Both the position numbers and the translations under genes were made by a program. The notes beneath the pieces were generated by a model that was given only the letters and a program-made list of their open reading frames with translations, was not told where the DNA came from and did not search any database. Positions 11,638 to 23,338 of a DNA stretch of 64,000 nt are shown here, one piece after another. The stretch covers positions 62,001 through 126,000 of the forward strand of contig JAVSML010019060.1 of the NCBI GenBank assembly GCA_038503035.1, given 5' to 3'. Every line of letters begins with the position of its first letter. The stretch's first letter is position 1. Origin of the DNA: Crocodylus rhombifer (lineage: Eukaryota; Chordata; Crocodylia; Crocodylidae).

Positions 11638-12690
11638 TTTCATAGTTTCTGGGGTCGGAAGGGACCAGAGTAGATCATCTAGTCCGACCCCCTGCCATGA
11701 GAGGAAAGAGTACTGGGGTCAAATGACCCCAGCAAGGTGTTCATCCAACCTCCTCTTAAAAACCCCCAGGGTAGGACCCAGCACCACCTCTCTTGGAAGT
11801 TGTTTCCAGATCCTAGCCACCCTGACTGTGAAGTAGCGCTTCCTGATATCTAGCCTAAACCTGCCCTCTGCCAGCTTGTGACCATTATTCCTGGTCACAC
11901 CTGGCAGTGCTCGGGGGAACAGGGACTCCCCCAATGCCCGCTGATCCCCCCCGACTACTTTATAACAGGCCACTAGATCCCTCCCCCCCTCAGCCTTCTC
12001 TTGTGGAGGTTGAACAGGTTCAGGTCCCATAGCCTCTCCTCATAGGGCCTGCCCTGATGTCCCCAATTATGTGAGTGGCCCTCCTCTGGACCCTCTCCAT
12101 GTTGTCCACATCCCTCCTGAAGTGCAGCACCCAAAACTGGACGCAGTACTCCAACTGCGGCCTGACCAGTGTCACATAGAGGGGGAGGATCACCTCTTTG
12201 GACCTGCTTGTGATGCATCTGTGGATGCATGACAAGGTACGGTTGGCCTTCCTGACTGCCTCCCCACACTGCCGGCCCATATTCACCTTGGAGTCAATGA
12301 TGACTCCAAGATCCTTTTCTGCCTCTGTGCTGACAAGAGGGGAGTTCCCTAACCTGTAGGTATGGTGCCAGTTGTTTCTCCCCAGGTGCATCACTTTGCA
12401 CTTGTCTGTGTTGAATCCCATCCTATTCACATCCGCCCATCTTTGTAGCCTGTCTAGGTCTGATTGAAGCCTGATGCTACCTTCTAGTGTGCCCACATCC
12501 CCCCACATCTTAGTGTCATCTGCGAATTTGAACAGGGTGCTTTTTACCCCCTCATCCAAATCACCGATGAAGATGTTGAACAGTGCAGGCCCGAGGACCG
12601 AGCCCTGCGGAACCCCACTGCCCACGTCCTTCCAGGTTGAGAAGGACCCATCCACTCCCACCCTCTGGGTGCAGCCCTCCAGTTTTCTGT
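11638..12690 (-). mobile_element. CR1 LINE, 5'-truncated
   Basis: The 3' end lies at the left: CATAGTTTCTGGGGTCGGAAGGGACC is replaced here by its diverged tail, followed by the conserved GGGACC..AGTAGATCATCTAGTCCGACC block (as read on plus). The coding part on minus is the C-terminal half of the ORF2 reverse transcriptase. It includes [13 protein letters not shown] (motif B), KFADDTKMW (motif C with the catalytic FADD), GFNTDKCKVMHLG and DLGVIIDSKVNM, then FRLDIRKRYFTVRVARIW near the C-terminus. A frameshift near 12030 separates the last part. The 5' limit falls just before motif B, so the element lacks ORF1, endonuclease and the start of the polymerase. Confidence 0.9.
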
Positions 12691-12772
12691 GAGGAGTGGG
12701 GAAAAGGAAGAAGAGAAAGGGAGGGGGGTTCAGCGCACAGTTGAAAAAACGGACTTTTTGGTCCCCCCCGCC

Positions 12773-12895
12773 ACACGCATTACCTAACTATCACCTGGAA
12801 TGTCATATATCCTGGGCGTTGGGCCCACATGCACACACAAACACGCATTACCTAAATATCACCTGGGATGCTGTATATCCTGGGTGTTGGGTCTG
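12773..12895. repeat. Two-copy direct repeat, 69-bp period
   Basis: CACGCATTACCTAA(C/A)TATCACCTGG(A/G)ATG is followed by TATATCCTGGG(C/T)GTTGGG in both units, starting near 12774 and 12843. No coding role seen. Confidence 0.75.
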
Positions 12896-13899
12896 GCAGG
12901 CAGTGTCCTGCCCCTGGACTTTTGTTCATGATACTGAAATGGAATGTGATGAAGTTCAGAAGGTTTGCAATATTGAAGGAAGTCACGTAACCACTCCAAC
13001 GTTTCAAACTACTTGCAGAAAACTTACCGTTATGGTGATGCTGCAGCTGTCGTTGGGAGCTATGTCCACTGCAGTGGCAGCACATGATGGGAGGTGTGGA
13101 GGGTACATGGGCAGAGGGGAAGGATATACACTATAGGTGGTGGGGTGGAAGAAGAATTAAGAGGGGGTAGAAAATTAAGGAATTATGTGTCTCTCCCATT
13201 TTAAAATAATAATTGGTCTAAGCGGACCCGTCTAGACCCAAACTGCATGCTATGAGGGAGGAGTGAAAAGTGAAGGAGGGTAAAAAAGAACACATAGGAG
13301 CACCTACTGGCTAAAGGCCAGAACACAGCACCCCCTTATGGTGAAGGGGATTAATTAGAAGTCTTGGAGTCTCTGGCTGCTTGCATGAACAAATCCACAG
13401 TTGGAGCATCGTAACTGGAGGGCGCAGCAAATTAACTCATCTCTAAATAGTGTTAGTTTAAGGTGCTAAATGGACTTTAGAGCAGTGGGAAATCCCAGTT
13501 CATGCAAACATAAACGCAGTTGCATCAAAGTAAATGGGAAATGTATTGTCTACACATGCTCTAAGAGAAGAGCGGTATTTCCCTGCCTGGTGGGGATGCT
13601 CTGCTCCAGGCATCTGCAAACCACACTCCAGAGTGGCACACCCCAGAGCAGTGCACTGCAGAGAGAAAGGAATGCAGCTAAGCCCCAAACTGATGTGAGC
13701 AGATAAGTCAGACAGTGCCTTAGGATTTGGGATGGCAACAGCAGCTGCAAGTGAACATAAGGCTAACTCCCTCCCAGCCCAGGATTCAGCACTATCTCAG
13801 TTCCCATAACTAGATGTGGCTCACAGAAAGTGGGAATGATCATCTGAGCAACCTCTCACATGATTCTTCTGTGTCAGATGCAGCTGGGGAAAGCTAATG
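12896..13899. other. Anonymous sequence
   Basis: No gene or named repeat was recognised. A good splice-donor-like string (AACGGTAAGT) exists on minus near 13027, but no exon could be built on it. Confidence 0.4.
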
Positions 13900-13907
13900 C
13901 TCTAGAG

Positions 13908-14083
13908 CAGGGGTGGGCAATTATTTCAGGCAGAGGGCCGCTTACGGAGTTGCCGCAAGCCATAGAGTGTCACATGACAGGTAGCTAGGGGAAGATGTAT
14001 ATCAATTTTCTAAATTTTGAGGGCCAGATAGAATGGCCTGGTGGGCTGCATCTGGCCCATGGGCCACATTTTGCCCACCCCTG
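13908..14083. mobile_element. 176-bp hAT MITE
   Basis: Perfect terminal inverted repeats CAGGGGTGGGCAA / TTGCCCACCCCTG bound the element. The 8-bp flanks CTCTAGAG (13900-13907) and CTCTAAAG (14084-14091) differ at one base. CTCTAGAG also fits the known nTCTAGAn preference of many vertebrate hATs. Internally, GGGCCGC and TGGGCTGCATCTGGCCC blocks give further partial symmetry. It has no coding capacity. Confidence 0.93.
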
Positions 14084-14091
14084 CTCTAAAG

Positions 14092-15180
14092 CGATACTAT
14101 TGTGACCCAGCCTGACCAACTATCTCCCAGAAATACAACCTTCCTTCTCTTCTGTAAAAATACTGACCCTGGTCCCTTAGAGAGACTAATCCACCATACT
14201 CCCCTCCCTGAGGACATTAACCCAACCTATCCACCTCCCAGTTTCCCCTTAGAGATACTGACCCTTCCCTCATCCTCGGATATATTGACTTTTTACTTCC
14301 ATGTATTCCCTAGAGCAGAGCTATTCAACTGACTGCATGCAACCTGTGAGTGGTTAAATTTTGGTCCATGGGGCTTATTGGAACAACTGTCAGAGCCATT
14401 GTACTCCCATGGTTCCAGAACACGGGAGGTGAACACAACTGACACTCACCCCGCTCCCTTTACCGACCACCAAATTCAAGGGTTTTGGTTGCTATTGGCA
14501 ACAAAAATCAGCAGTAGGGTGAAAGGGGCTGGGGAAAACAGTACAGTATTTATTCATGAGTTTCAGAGCCACACCAAGGAAAAAGCTCTGGCAGCCATGC
14601 AGGCAAGCTGTTACCCCACCTCATGAGAAGCCCTGCACAGCTGGACCCCCCTGTCCCACAGAACTGATCTGATCCATTTTCTTTCTTTCCTTTTAGATAC
14701 GCTGACTTTCACCATTTGAGATCCCTGTCTGGCTCAGTCTGCTTCTTTCCTATCTCTCTTCTCTAGTAGTAACATTGACCACCCTGATGACATGACCATC
14801 TGTCCCTTGCCCCTAGACCCTTCCTTCCATAGAGAAATTGACCCTTCTCCCCTCACACCTCTCCTTTCTTTCTTATCTTACAGCCCTCACCTGTCCCTCT
14901 TCATTGGCTGGGCAGGGTGACCCCAGCTGGTGGCTGCATGGATGCTCAAGTCAGAAGGAGCCCTAGTGACAAGTAGCTCTGAACTCATCACAAGCCAAAG
15001 CATGTCCTCCAGTGCTGTCTCCCAAACCCCTTTGTGATCATAGGCCCCATGGAATCCCTTCCATCAACCTAGGCTCTGCCAGGAGCATTCATGCCAGAGC
15101 AGTCCCTCTCAGCCAGTGCAATCAATATATGTTGTCATGGAAACAGAACAGTTATGCGGGCCTGTGAGCTGGGGGAGCTG
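14092..15180. other. Anonymous sequence
   Basis: Pyrimidine-rich in parts (CTTCCCTC runs at 14180-14290 and 14660-14880). No gene or assignable repeat was seen. Confidence 0.4.
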
Positions 15181-15184
15181 AGTC

Positions 15185-15785
15185 AGAGAGAGTCCTGTCC
15201 TTCCTCTCAGTGAAGAGTGTCGGGGAGGGGAAATTACAGGGAGTGGAGTGGAAAGAGAATATGGGGCAAGAGAGAGACTAGGGAGTGGGGAGAAAGAATG
15301 CAGGGGAAGGAGTGGCACAAGGAATTGTGGAAGGAAAAGGATAAACAAGTGGAGGAGAGTGCAGTCCTGGGGTTGATTGTGTCAGAGGGACACTTTTTGG
15401 GGCTAGGGGAAGTGGAAGGGGAGTGTGGAGGAGTGGGGTTTACTTAAAAACAGAGAAGGTAGGAGAATATGGTAGAATGGGCAAATTGTGTGGGGAGGGA
15501 TAATCAAGGGAAGAGAGGCAGAACAATGGGAGAGAGAGGCTAAGGGAGGAAGTGGGTGAAAAAAGATGCAGAGATGAGGATGAAATGCAGAATGTGGGAA
15601 AAATGAAGGGGAGAAAGGGATGGCTGGATGTGTGTGGGGAGAGAGAGACCATGAGAGCAAACTGAGGGGATAGTGTGGGAAAGGTGGAAAGGATAAAGGA
15701 GGGTAAGAACAAAGAAGGCAGAAGGGAGAGGGCAAGGGAATGAGGGAGGAATTGATGAAGAGTGAAGAGGAGGATAACAACACAA
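15185..15785 (+). repeat. Long purine-rich (GA) tract
   Basis: The plus strand is almost entirely G and A for about 600 bases, with GGGAGAGAGA, GGAAAAGGA and AGGGGAGAAAGG runs and scattered T. The long open frames on minus in this stretch are Ser/Pro/Leu-rich artefacts of this composition. Such strand asymmetry can form triplex DNA; that is inference. Confidence 0.75.
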
Positions 15786-16159
15786 GGCCTTGTGTAATGG
15801 GTGTGGAGGTGTAGTGAGGCTGATACTGGGAGATCAGTGCCCCCTGTTGCCTGCTGATGAGGTTTGTAACTATGTATCCTTTTGCCTGACAGTTTTAAAG
15901 GTTGAGCATGAAGAATTCCTGTGGCTCCTGATGGAGAGAATGACTGTGAAAGGAGTTCCCTGTACAAGTTTGTCCATGAGGCTGATCCTAGGGGGATCTC
16001 TGGACCTCCAGTCACTGAAATCCAACCCAGAGTTTTGCCCATAGCCAAGTAGATGGCCTAGAACAGGGGTTTTCAACCTTTTATGGTTGGGGTAGCCCCA
16101 GCACATGGTCAACAAACAGAAGGCCAATCAATGAAGGGGGGAGTATGCTGGATGCATCT

Positions 16160-17062
16160 CTCTAAGAGGAGCAGACCCTACTGGGGTCTCTGGTGCACCA
16201 GCTGGAGCAGCTCCAGGCCACAGTCCAGAGACTGCATGCCATCAGGGACTGTGAGCAGGAGATTGACTCCTACTGCCAGGCCCTTCTCCCCCGGGAGCCA
16301 GAGGGCAGACCAGGGTCTCCCTCCAGGACAACGGAGGATTCCGGGACCTCCCATTCTGTCCAGTCAGGGGCATGGGCCAAAGTGGTCAAGGGCCCTAAGG
16401 CCTGCCACACCAAGGCCCCTGCCCTGCCACGGTATAGCAATAGGTATGAAACTCTTGCAGCCCCAGCAGAGCCTGTTGAGTTGCCAGCTCCCACAGGCAA
16501 CACAGGCACTACTGCAGCTACTGCCCCTGCTCTCCCCAAGACAAAGTGTAAGGTGTTTGTTGTGGGAGACTCCATCCTGAGGGGGACTGAGGGCATAATC
16601 TGCTGCCCCAAGCCCTTAGCCTGGGAAGTCTGCTGCTTCCCAGGGGCTCGCATCTGAGACATTGTGGAGAAGATCCCTAAGCTTCTCCAGCCCACAGACC
16701 GCTATCCCGTGCTTCTTATTCATGTGGGCACCAGTGACACAGGTCGGAGCACTCCCAGCCGGGTCATGAGGAACTACAGGGATTTGGGAGTGGGGCTAAA
16801 GGGTCTGGGGGCACAGGTGGTGTTCTTGTCGATCCTCCCAGTCTCGGGCTATGGGCTGAGGAGGGAGAGGAATATCCACGTAGTCAACCAAAGACTGCGG
16901 TGCTGGTGTTATCGGGAAGGCTTTGGCTTCCATGATCACAGCCCACTCTTTGGCGAGAGAGGCAGCGAGCTGCTGGGAAGAGATGGCCTCCACCTCTCTC
17001 CCCTGGGGAGCAAGCTCTTCTCAGCCAGACTGGCTGACCTGCTCCACCGGGCTTTAAACTAA
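16160..17062 (+). pseudogene. CR1 ORF1 with SGNH-type esterase domain
   Basis: CR1 ORF1 proteins carry a C-terminal esterase (SGNH/GDSL hydrolase) domain, and its hallmarks are visible. A GDS motif lies in VFVVGDSILRG (about 16550-16582), a block like the GxND block reads HVGTSD (Ser in place of Asn) and the C-terminal catalytic pair lies in DGLHLS (about 16984-17001). The N-terminal third has a short coiled-coil-like stretch (QLEQLQATVQRLHA). One in-frame TGA at about 16656 separates the GDS half from the rest; otherwise the frame is nearly intact and ends at a TAA after 17059. The N-terminus is truncated by the 5' truncation of the element. Confidence 0.85.
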
Positions 17063-17159
17063 GCCTGCTTGGGGACGGGGGGGGACTACCACCGCTGCTG
17101 GCCCTCTTAGCAACCCTTGAAAAGCCAGCGGGCCAAGGCACTTAAGGGAGCCCACCCCC

Positions 17160-18440
17160 ACCCCAGCCCTGGTACAATCTGTGGGCAAGGCAAGAGCCCC
17201 CAAGGGGACACTTGCCTGCCTGTACACAAATGCCAGGAGCTTGGGGAAGAAGCAGGAGGAACCCATCCTCCTGCTTAATGCAAATAATTACAATGTCATA
17301 GGGATAACAGAGACCTGGTGGGACTCCACCCATGACTGGACCACGGGTATAGATGGCTATACCCCGTACAGGAGGGATTGGATTGAGTAGATAAAAGGAG
17401 TGGGGGTATAGCTCTCTATGTTAAGGAAAGCTAAGCATCCCTGCAAGCTGATGGTGACCAGGGTGGATGACTGGAGACCTTCTGGGTTAAAATCCGTGGG
17501 GAACATGGCACAGGGGAGTCAATGGTGGGAGTCTATTACAGACCTCCCATCCAAGGTCAAGAGCTTGACCAGGAGTTCACCCGGGAAATGGCTGAGGCTG
17601 CATGCTCCTGGACCATGGTTGTCATGGGTGACTTCAATTACCCGGACATCTCGTGAGAGGATCACTCAGTAAAATCCAAGTGGTTGCAAAGCTTCCTATC
17701 ATGCATGGATGACCTCTACCTGACTCAAGAAGTCTACGGGCCAACGAGAGGTAAAGCACTGCTCAACCTGGTACTGGCTACTGGGGATGACCTACTTGGT
17801 GACTTAGTGATTGATGGGAAGCTGGATATAGCTGGCAAGTTGGTCAGCAACACTGAAGTCCTTAACTTCAGGAAAGCTGACTTTGACAAGCTCAGGAGGC
17901 TTGTCAGTGTGGCCCTAAGGGACCACGACCCAGGGGAAGGGGAGTTCAGGAAGAGTGGTTGCTCCTCAAGGGAGCAATCCTCAATACACAAGCTAATTCT
18001 ATTCCATCTCAGAGGAAAGGCAGCAAGAGGGCATAGCAGCCCCCATTGCTCTCCAGGGATCTAGCAGACCTCCTGAGGCTAAAAAGAAAGGCCTACAAAG
18101 ATGGAGAATGGGATTCACCTTCAAGGAGGATTATTCTGCACTGGTCCAGTCCTTCAGGGAGCAAACGAAGAAAGCCAAGGCTGCAACTGAACTCTAACTA
18201 GCTTCAAGCATCAAGGACAATAAAAAGTTCTTTTTCAGTTATGTGGGGAGCCAGAGGAAAAGCAAGGGCAACATTGGACCCCTGCTGAATCAGGTGGGAC
18301 AGCTGACAACTAACGCCCAGGAAAAAGCCAACCTATTAAATGGGTACGTTGTGTCAGGCTTTCATCAGTCCCATGGGATGCCCATGCCCGCTATGGGACA
18401 GGAAGGTCTGGGTGAGGGAGTTCACCTGCCCTCCATCAAC
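17160..18440 (+). pseudogene. CR1 ORF2 endonuclease and start of reverse transcriptase
   Basis: The APE-type endonuclease begins in the frame at 17181 with CLYTNARSLGKKQEE and VIGITETWWDS (the catalytic Glu region). It is then broken by stops near 17390 and frameshifts; MGDFNYPD lies near 17625 in another frame. The link region (KADFDKLRRLVSVALRDHD, 17870-17930) and the basic RKAKAAT-like segment lead into the polymerase. The frame ends abruptly at about 18440, after the codons for LPSIN, where the inverted segment starts. Confidence 0.85.
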
Positions 18441-19684
18441 CATGTTCATCTCGTGGTCAATGATGACCCCCAAGTCTCTTTCTTCTGTAGTGCTAACCAA
18501 CGTAGCACTGCCGAGCCTATAAGGGTGCTGCAGGTTTTTCCTCCCAAGGTGGAGAACCTTGCATTTTTCGGTTTTAAACACCATCAGGTTCTCGTCTGCC
18601 CATTTGCTGAGCTTGTCCAGGTCAGCCTGGATCACCCGCCTATCTTCTGGTGTGGATGCTTTGCCCCAAAGTTTGGTGTCATCGGCGAACTTGGCCAGTC
18701 CACTCCTGACTCCAATGTCCACATCATTAATGAAGATGTTGAACAGGATGGGTCCCAGGACAGAGCCTTGAGGGACCCCACTGGTCACAGGGCACCACGA
18801 TGAATGACTGCCATCAATTACAACCCTCTGGGTCCGACCACAGAGCCAGTTTCCCAGCCAGCGGATTGTGGTGGAGCCAAGGCCACAACTGGGCAGTTTG
18901 GCCAAGAGGTGATCATGGGATACCAGATCAAAAGCTTTTCTGAAGTCAAGATATATGACATCAATCTCTTCTCCCTCGTCCAGGTGATAGGTCACCTGGT
19001 CATAGAAGGAAATGAGATTGGTTAAACAAGACCTACCCGCAACAAACCCATGCTGGCTATCCCTTAGAATGTTAGCCTGGACCAGTCCATCAAGGATGGC
19101 CTCCTTAATAAACTTTTCTAAGATCTTCCCCAGGATAGAAGTCAGGCTAATGGGCCTGTAGTTAGCCGGATCCACTCTCCTCCCTTTCTTGAAGATCGGC
19201 ACCACATTGGCCTTCTTCCAGTCTTCGGGCACTACACCAGAGCGCCAGGAGTTTTCAAAGATCCGTGCCAGGGGCTGGGCTATGACGCTCGCCAGCTCTT
19301 TGAGTACCCTGGGGTGCAGGTTGTCAGGGCCGGCTGACTTGAAGGTGTCCAGCTTCTCAAGGTGTTCCTTCACGAGGTCAGCATTGATGGAGGGTAGGGG
19401 ATCCCCATCACCCGGATCTCCCTGTCCCATAGCAGGCATGGGCATCCCATGGGACTGATGAAAGACTGACGCAAAGTACCTATTTAATAGGTTGGCTTTT
19501 TCCTGGGCGTCAGTTGTCAGTTGCCCCATCTGGTTTAGCAGGGGTCCAACATTGCCCTTGCTTTTCCTCCGGCTCCCCACATATCTGAAAAAGGACTTTT
19601 TGTTGTCCTTGATGCTTGAAGCTAGTTGGAGTTCAGCTGCAGCCTTGGCTTTCCTGGTTTGCTCCCTGCAGGACCAGACCAGCT
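18441..19684 (-). pseudogene. Inverted CR1 reverse-transcriptase patch with intact frame
   Basis: On minus this segment holds a reverse-transcriptase frame without a stop over its whole length (it continues a little into both flanks, 19697-18354). Motifs in order are [63 protein letters not shown] (motif A), [15 protein letters not shown] (motif B) and [11 protein letters not shown] (motif C, FADD). It ends at DLGVIIDHEMNM. It has no CR1 3' end, so it is not an ordinary nested insertion. It replaces about 360 bp of the host element. Its sequence is very close to the minus-strand CR1 at 30396-31727. Confidence 0.85.
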
Positions 19685-20820
19685 TGACTAATCTCATTCC
19701 CTTCTACGACCAGGTGACCTATCACCTGGACAAGGGAGAAATGATTGATGTCGTATATCTTGACTTCAGAAAAGCCTTCAATCTGGTATCCCATGATCAC
19801 CTCTTGGCAAAACTGGCCAATTGTGGCCTTGGGTCCACCACGATCCACTGGCTGGGAAATTGGCTCCGTGGTCAGACCCAGAGGGTTGTAATTGATGGCA
19901 GTCACTCATCATGGTGCCCTGTGACCAGTGGGGTCCCTCAAGGCTCTGTCCTGGGACCCATCCTGTTCAACATCTTCATTAATGATGTGGACATTGGAGT
20001 CAGGAGTGGACTGGCCAAGTTCGCCGATGACACCAAACTTTGAGGCAAAGGATCCACACCAGAAGACAGGCGGGTGATCCAGGCTGACACGGACAGGCTC
20101 AGCAAATGGACAGAAGAGGACCTGATGGTGTTTAACACCGAAAAATCCAAGGTTCTCCACCTTGGGAGGAAAAACTTGTAGCATCCTTATAGGCTCAACA
20201 GTGCTACACTGGCTAGCACTATGGAAGAAAGAGACTTGGGGGTCATCATTCACCACGAGATGAACATGAGCCTCCAATGCGATGCTGCAGCTAGTAAAGC
20301 GACGAAAAGGCTGGCTTGCATCCACAGATGCTTCTCAAGCAAATCCCGGGACGTCATTCTCCCCTTGTACTGAGCCTTGGTGAGGCTGTAGCTGGAGTAC
20401 TGCGTCCAGTTTTGGGCTCCACAATTCAAAAAGGATTTGGAGAAGCTTGAGAGAGTCCAGAGGAGAGCCACACGCATGATCAGAGGTCTGGAAAACAGAT
20501 CTTACGATGATAGGCTGAGAGACATGGGACTCTTTAGCCTGGAAAAGCGTAGGCTCAGGGGTGATCTGATGGCCACCTATAAGTTTATCAGGGGTGACCA
20601 CCAGTTTCTGGGGGAATGTTTGTTCACCAGAGCGCCCCAAGGGATGACGAGGTTGAACGGTTATAAACTACTGCAAGACCATTTCAGGCTGAACATAAGA
20701 AAGAATTTCTTTACTGTCTGAGCCCCCAAGGTCTGGAACAGCCTACCATCGCAGGTGGTTCAAGCACATACGCTGAACACCTTCAAGAGAAAATTGGATA
20801 CTTATCTTGCTGGGATCCTA
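19685..20820 (+). pseudogene. CR1 ORF2 reverse transcriptase, C-terminal part
   Basis: The plus-strand polymerase resumes at [10 protein letters not shown] and runs through [14 protein letters not shown] (motif A), [15 protein letters not shown] (motif B) and KFADDTKL followed by a TGA at 20041. Beyond this the frame has further stops (near 20178, 20370 and 20388), then a 94-codon open stretch ending in FRLNIRKNFFTV and a stop. The closing KLDTYLAGIL is just before 20820. Several single-base stops show that this part is older or less conserved than the inverted patch beside it. Confidence 0.85.
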
Positions 20821-21152
20821 TGACCCCAGCTGACTTCCTGCCCTTTGGGCAGGGGGCTGGACTTGATGATCTTCTGAGGTCCCTTCCAGCCCTAATGTCT
20901 ATGAAATCTATGATGGGGGAGGGGGGAGCATGTCACCCATGCAGTGTGCAATGGCAAAATCAAAAGTGCCAGCGGTGCATGGGAGCAGAAACACCGGTGG
21001 TGCATAGTGCCAGTGAAAACAAAAGCAAAAAGTGTTGGCAGCCTCGCCACACACTTCTCTGTGCCAGTGCTGCATACCCCCTAGGATCTTCCCAAGTACA
21101 CCCAGGGGTACACATACCACCCCCCACCCGGTTGACAACCCTTGTCTAGAAT

Positions 21153-21950
21153 GGTGACCTCCAGTTTGAGCCCTTGGGGTTATCTTTGCACCAGCGGTGG
21201 AGATGCCGACCCCTTTGTTTTTGTTCCTGTCTCCCATTCTGTTCTCCCTTGCACCTTCCCCTTTCCTGGGAGCTGCTCTCTCCTTACTGTTGTTTGGGGT
21301 GTTAGCAGATAAATCAATTTAGTCCCCTGAAATGGAATTCTATTTCCCTTTGTGCATTAAAATGGTACTTTTCCAGCTGTGTAAGTCATGTTTTTGCTCC
21401 TTATGCACAGGCTGCATTTCTTTTTCCCCTGCAGTGTGGATGGATAAGTGTGTATACATAGACTAAGCAAGTGTAATAGGCTACACACTGGCAGGCTGCT
21501 ATGCATATGTATGCATTTTAATTTTACTTGCTTCTAAGTTATGAAGATGTAGATGGCCAGAAAGGCCACATCCACATAAGCAGGGGTGTGTGCTTGCAAC
21601 AAGAAAAATAATAGCAGCACAAAATTATGCCGCTACTTTGTGCCACAGTGCACACCCCTGCACGTGCACTCTGTTGAGGAACAAATTGTCCCACATTGGG
21701 CAAACTGTCTTTTCCCACCTCCTTCCAGCTCCTGGTGTGCTGAAGCAGCCAGGGCACAAGAGAAATAGAGATGCTCTGGCTGGCAGCCAGAGCATCTCCC
21801 TGGAGGACCAGACTTCCATTTGTTCTGGTACATGCTATTGTAGCATGCTCCATGCTGTTTTTTTTCCTCATACTTTTTGGGGGTTTTTTTGCTACTGGGA
21901 CATCAAAGAAGTATGTGGCACCACAAACTGCATGGCCCTGCTCATCTGGA
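21153..21950. other. Anonymous sequence
   Basis: No gene was found. Contains TGGCAGCCAGAGCATCTCCC near 21781, preceded by GATGCTCTGGCTGGCAGCCA, which forms a small palindrome at about 21770-21800. No repeat family was assigned. Confidence 0.4.
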
Positions 21951-21954
21951 GAGA

Positions 21955-22167
21955 ACAGAAGGCAATATTTTACAGTTTGGGTGGCCAAAATCTGGAACCA
22001 ACTTCCCAGGGAAGTGGTCCTTGCCCCTACCTTGGGCAAATTCAAGAGGAGGTTGGATGATCACCTGGGGTCTTGTGAACCCAGGATTCATTCCTGCCTG
22101 TGGCAGGGGGTCAGGCTAGATGATCTGTTCATATCCCTCCTGAGCCTAGCTACTATAAAACTATAAG
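21955..22167 (+). mobile_element. CR1 3' tail
   Basis: Encodes the last residues of a CR1 ORF2 (FTVWVAKIWNQLPREVV, then KFKRRLDDHLG) followed by CR1 3' UTR with CAGGGGGTCAGGCTAGATGATCTG split across it. It is strongly 5'-truncated. Sequence at 22170-22440 (with GGTCAGGAAGACATTTTCCC) may be 3' UTR of a related LINE, but that is unsure. Confidence 0.8.
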
Positions 22168-23338
22168 GCTGGGGACTCTGACTAGGGTGTGCCAGTGCTC
22201 CTGCTGGGACCAAGTTAGAGGTTCCTGACTAGAGGGTCTTGTCCCTCTGCTCAAGGTCAGACCTATCGCCATATTTGGGGTCAGGAAGACATTTTCCCAA
22301 TAGTCAGATTGGTATGGACTGTGGGGGTTTTTGCCTTTGTCCAGAGCAGAGGGTGTGCCCTTCTACCTGGGACCTCTTTAGCATATATTGAAAACATTTA
22401 ATAGAAGCAGCACTTTGGCTGCCATGGTTCCCTTACTTTACCTGTGGCGGGTTAAGGCAGGGGCAGGCAAAATATGGCCCACAGTCTGGACTTGGCTTGC
22501 TAGGCAGTTTTATCCAGCCTATGGGTGCCCACCAATTAATTGAACCCTGCCCAATCCACAGGGTTCATCCCCACCCTCCTGTGGAGGGCCCCAGCCCTGG
22601 CAAGCATGTACAGCTTCCAAGTGGGGCTGCTGCTGCCACTGCTGCAGCTGCCACAGGACCTGCTTAGTTTCCCTGGACTCCAGCGGCTCGTCCTGTGTCT
22701 CTGCTGCAGTAGTTGCTCTGGGCACCAGGTATGGAAGCTGCACCTGGGTGGGAATGTGAGGCATGAAGCTGGCAGGAGCACGGAGCCCTGTGCCCGTGCC
22801 CAGCAGGGTGGTGGTAATGCTTGGGTGGGCAGGGAGTGGGTGTGGTTTGTGGGGTGTGAGGAGGGGAGGGGGAACCTCCCTACATGCCTTCCCTATGGCG
22901 CACAGCCCTGCCATTGCCAGCAGTGGCAGCTGCAGCAGACAACAGGCCCTTGGGGTGCTCATGGCCTGAATAGCACAGCTGCTGGGCAGCACATGGCTCC
23001 AGCCAGTTCTGGAAGCTGCATGTTACGGCAAGGAATGGAGTCAGGCTGCCTAACCTCTATCATGTGGGGCTCATGTGCAGTTACTGGGACATGCATGCCA
23101 CCAGGGAGAAGCCCTGCATGATGAAGTCACTTGCTGTCACCATGTTAAGCTCACGGGACTCCACCGGAAGTGTTGGGGAGCCTTCCCTCCTGCTTCCTGG
23201 TAGAGTTGCATGAACTGCATGTTACAGCAAGGAGGGAGAAAAGCAGCTGGCTCCATCATGCAGGGCTTCCTCCTGGTGGCATACACATCCTGGGAGCTGG
23301 ATATGAGCATGAGATATTGGTGGGCCAGACTGGCCCCT

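Larger units (their letters stand above)
16148..20919 (+). mobile_element. Nearly full-length CR1 LINE carrying an inverted CR1 patch
   Basis: The order on plus is ORF1 with an esterase domain (to 17062), ORF2 endonuclease (from about 17181), the start of the reverse transcriptase (to about 18440), an inverted CR1 segment (about 18441-19684), then the rest of the reverse transcriptase and the 3' end with GTCTATGAAATCTATGA. A 13-base near-duplication flanks it: AGGGGGGAGTATG (16135-16147) and AGGGGGGAGCATG (20920-20932), which looks like a target-site duplication. The 5' UTR and first part of ORF1 are missing compared with the copy at 50075-54532. Confidence 0.88.
16064..21144. mobile_element. 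hAT element split by a CR1
   Basis: The left end CAGGGGTTTTCAACC (from 16064) pairs with the right end GGTTGACAACCCTTG (to 21144). The flanks GCCTAGAA and TCTAGAAT are not aligned in register but share CTAGAA. Only about 85 bp of the left arm and 225 bp of the right arm (20920-21144) are hAT. The rest is the CR1 at 16148-20919. No transposase remains. Confidence 0.6.

Noticed and set aside
13010..13040. A splice-donor-like AACGGTAAGT on minus
   Set aside because: No open exon with a matching acceptor or protein similarity was found nearby.
15403..16048. Long open frames on minus rich in Ser, Pro, Leu and Phe
   Set aside because: They are the complement of the purine-rich tract and have no conserved motif.
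18243..18803. A 186-codon frame on plus across the CR1 junction
   Set aside because: Its first part is CR1 ORF2 and the rest is the antisense of the inverted reverse transcriptase; it is not a novel fusion gene.
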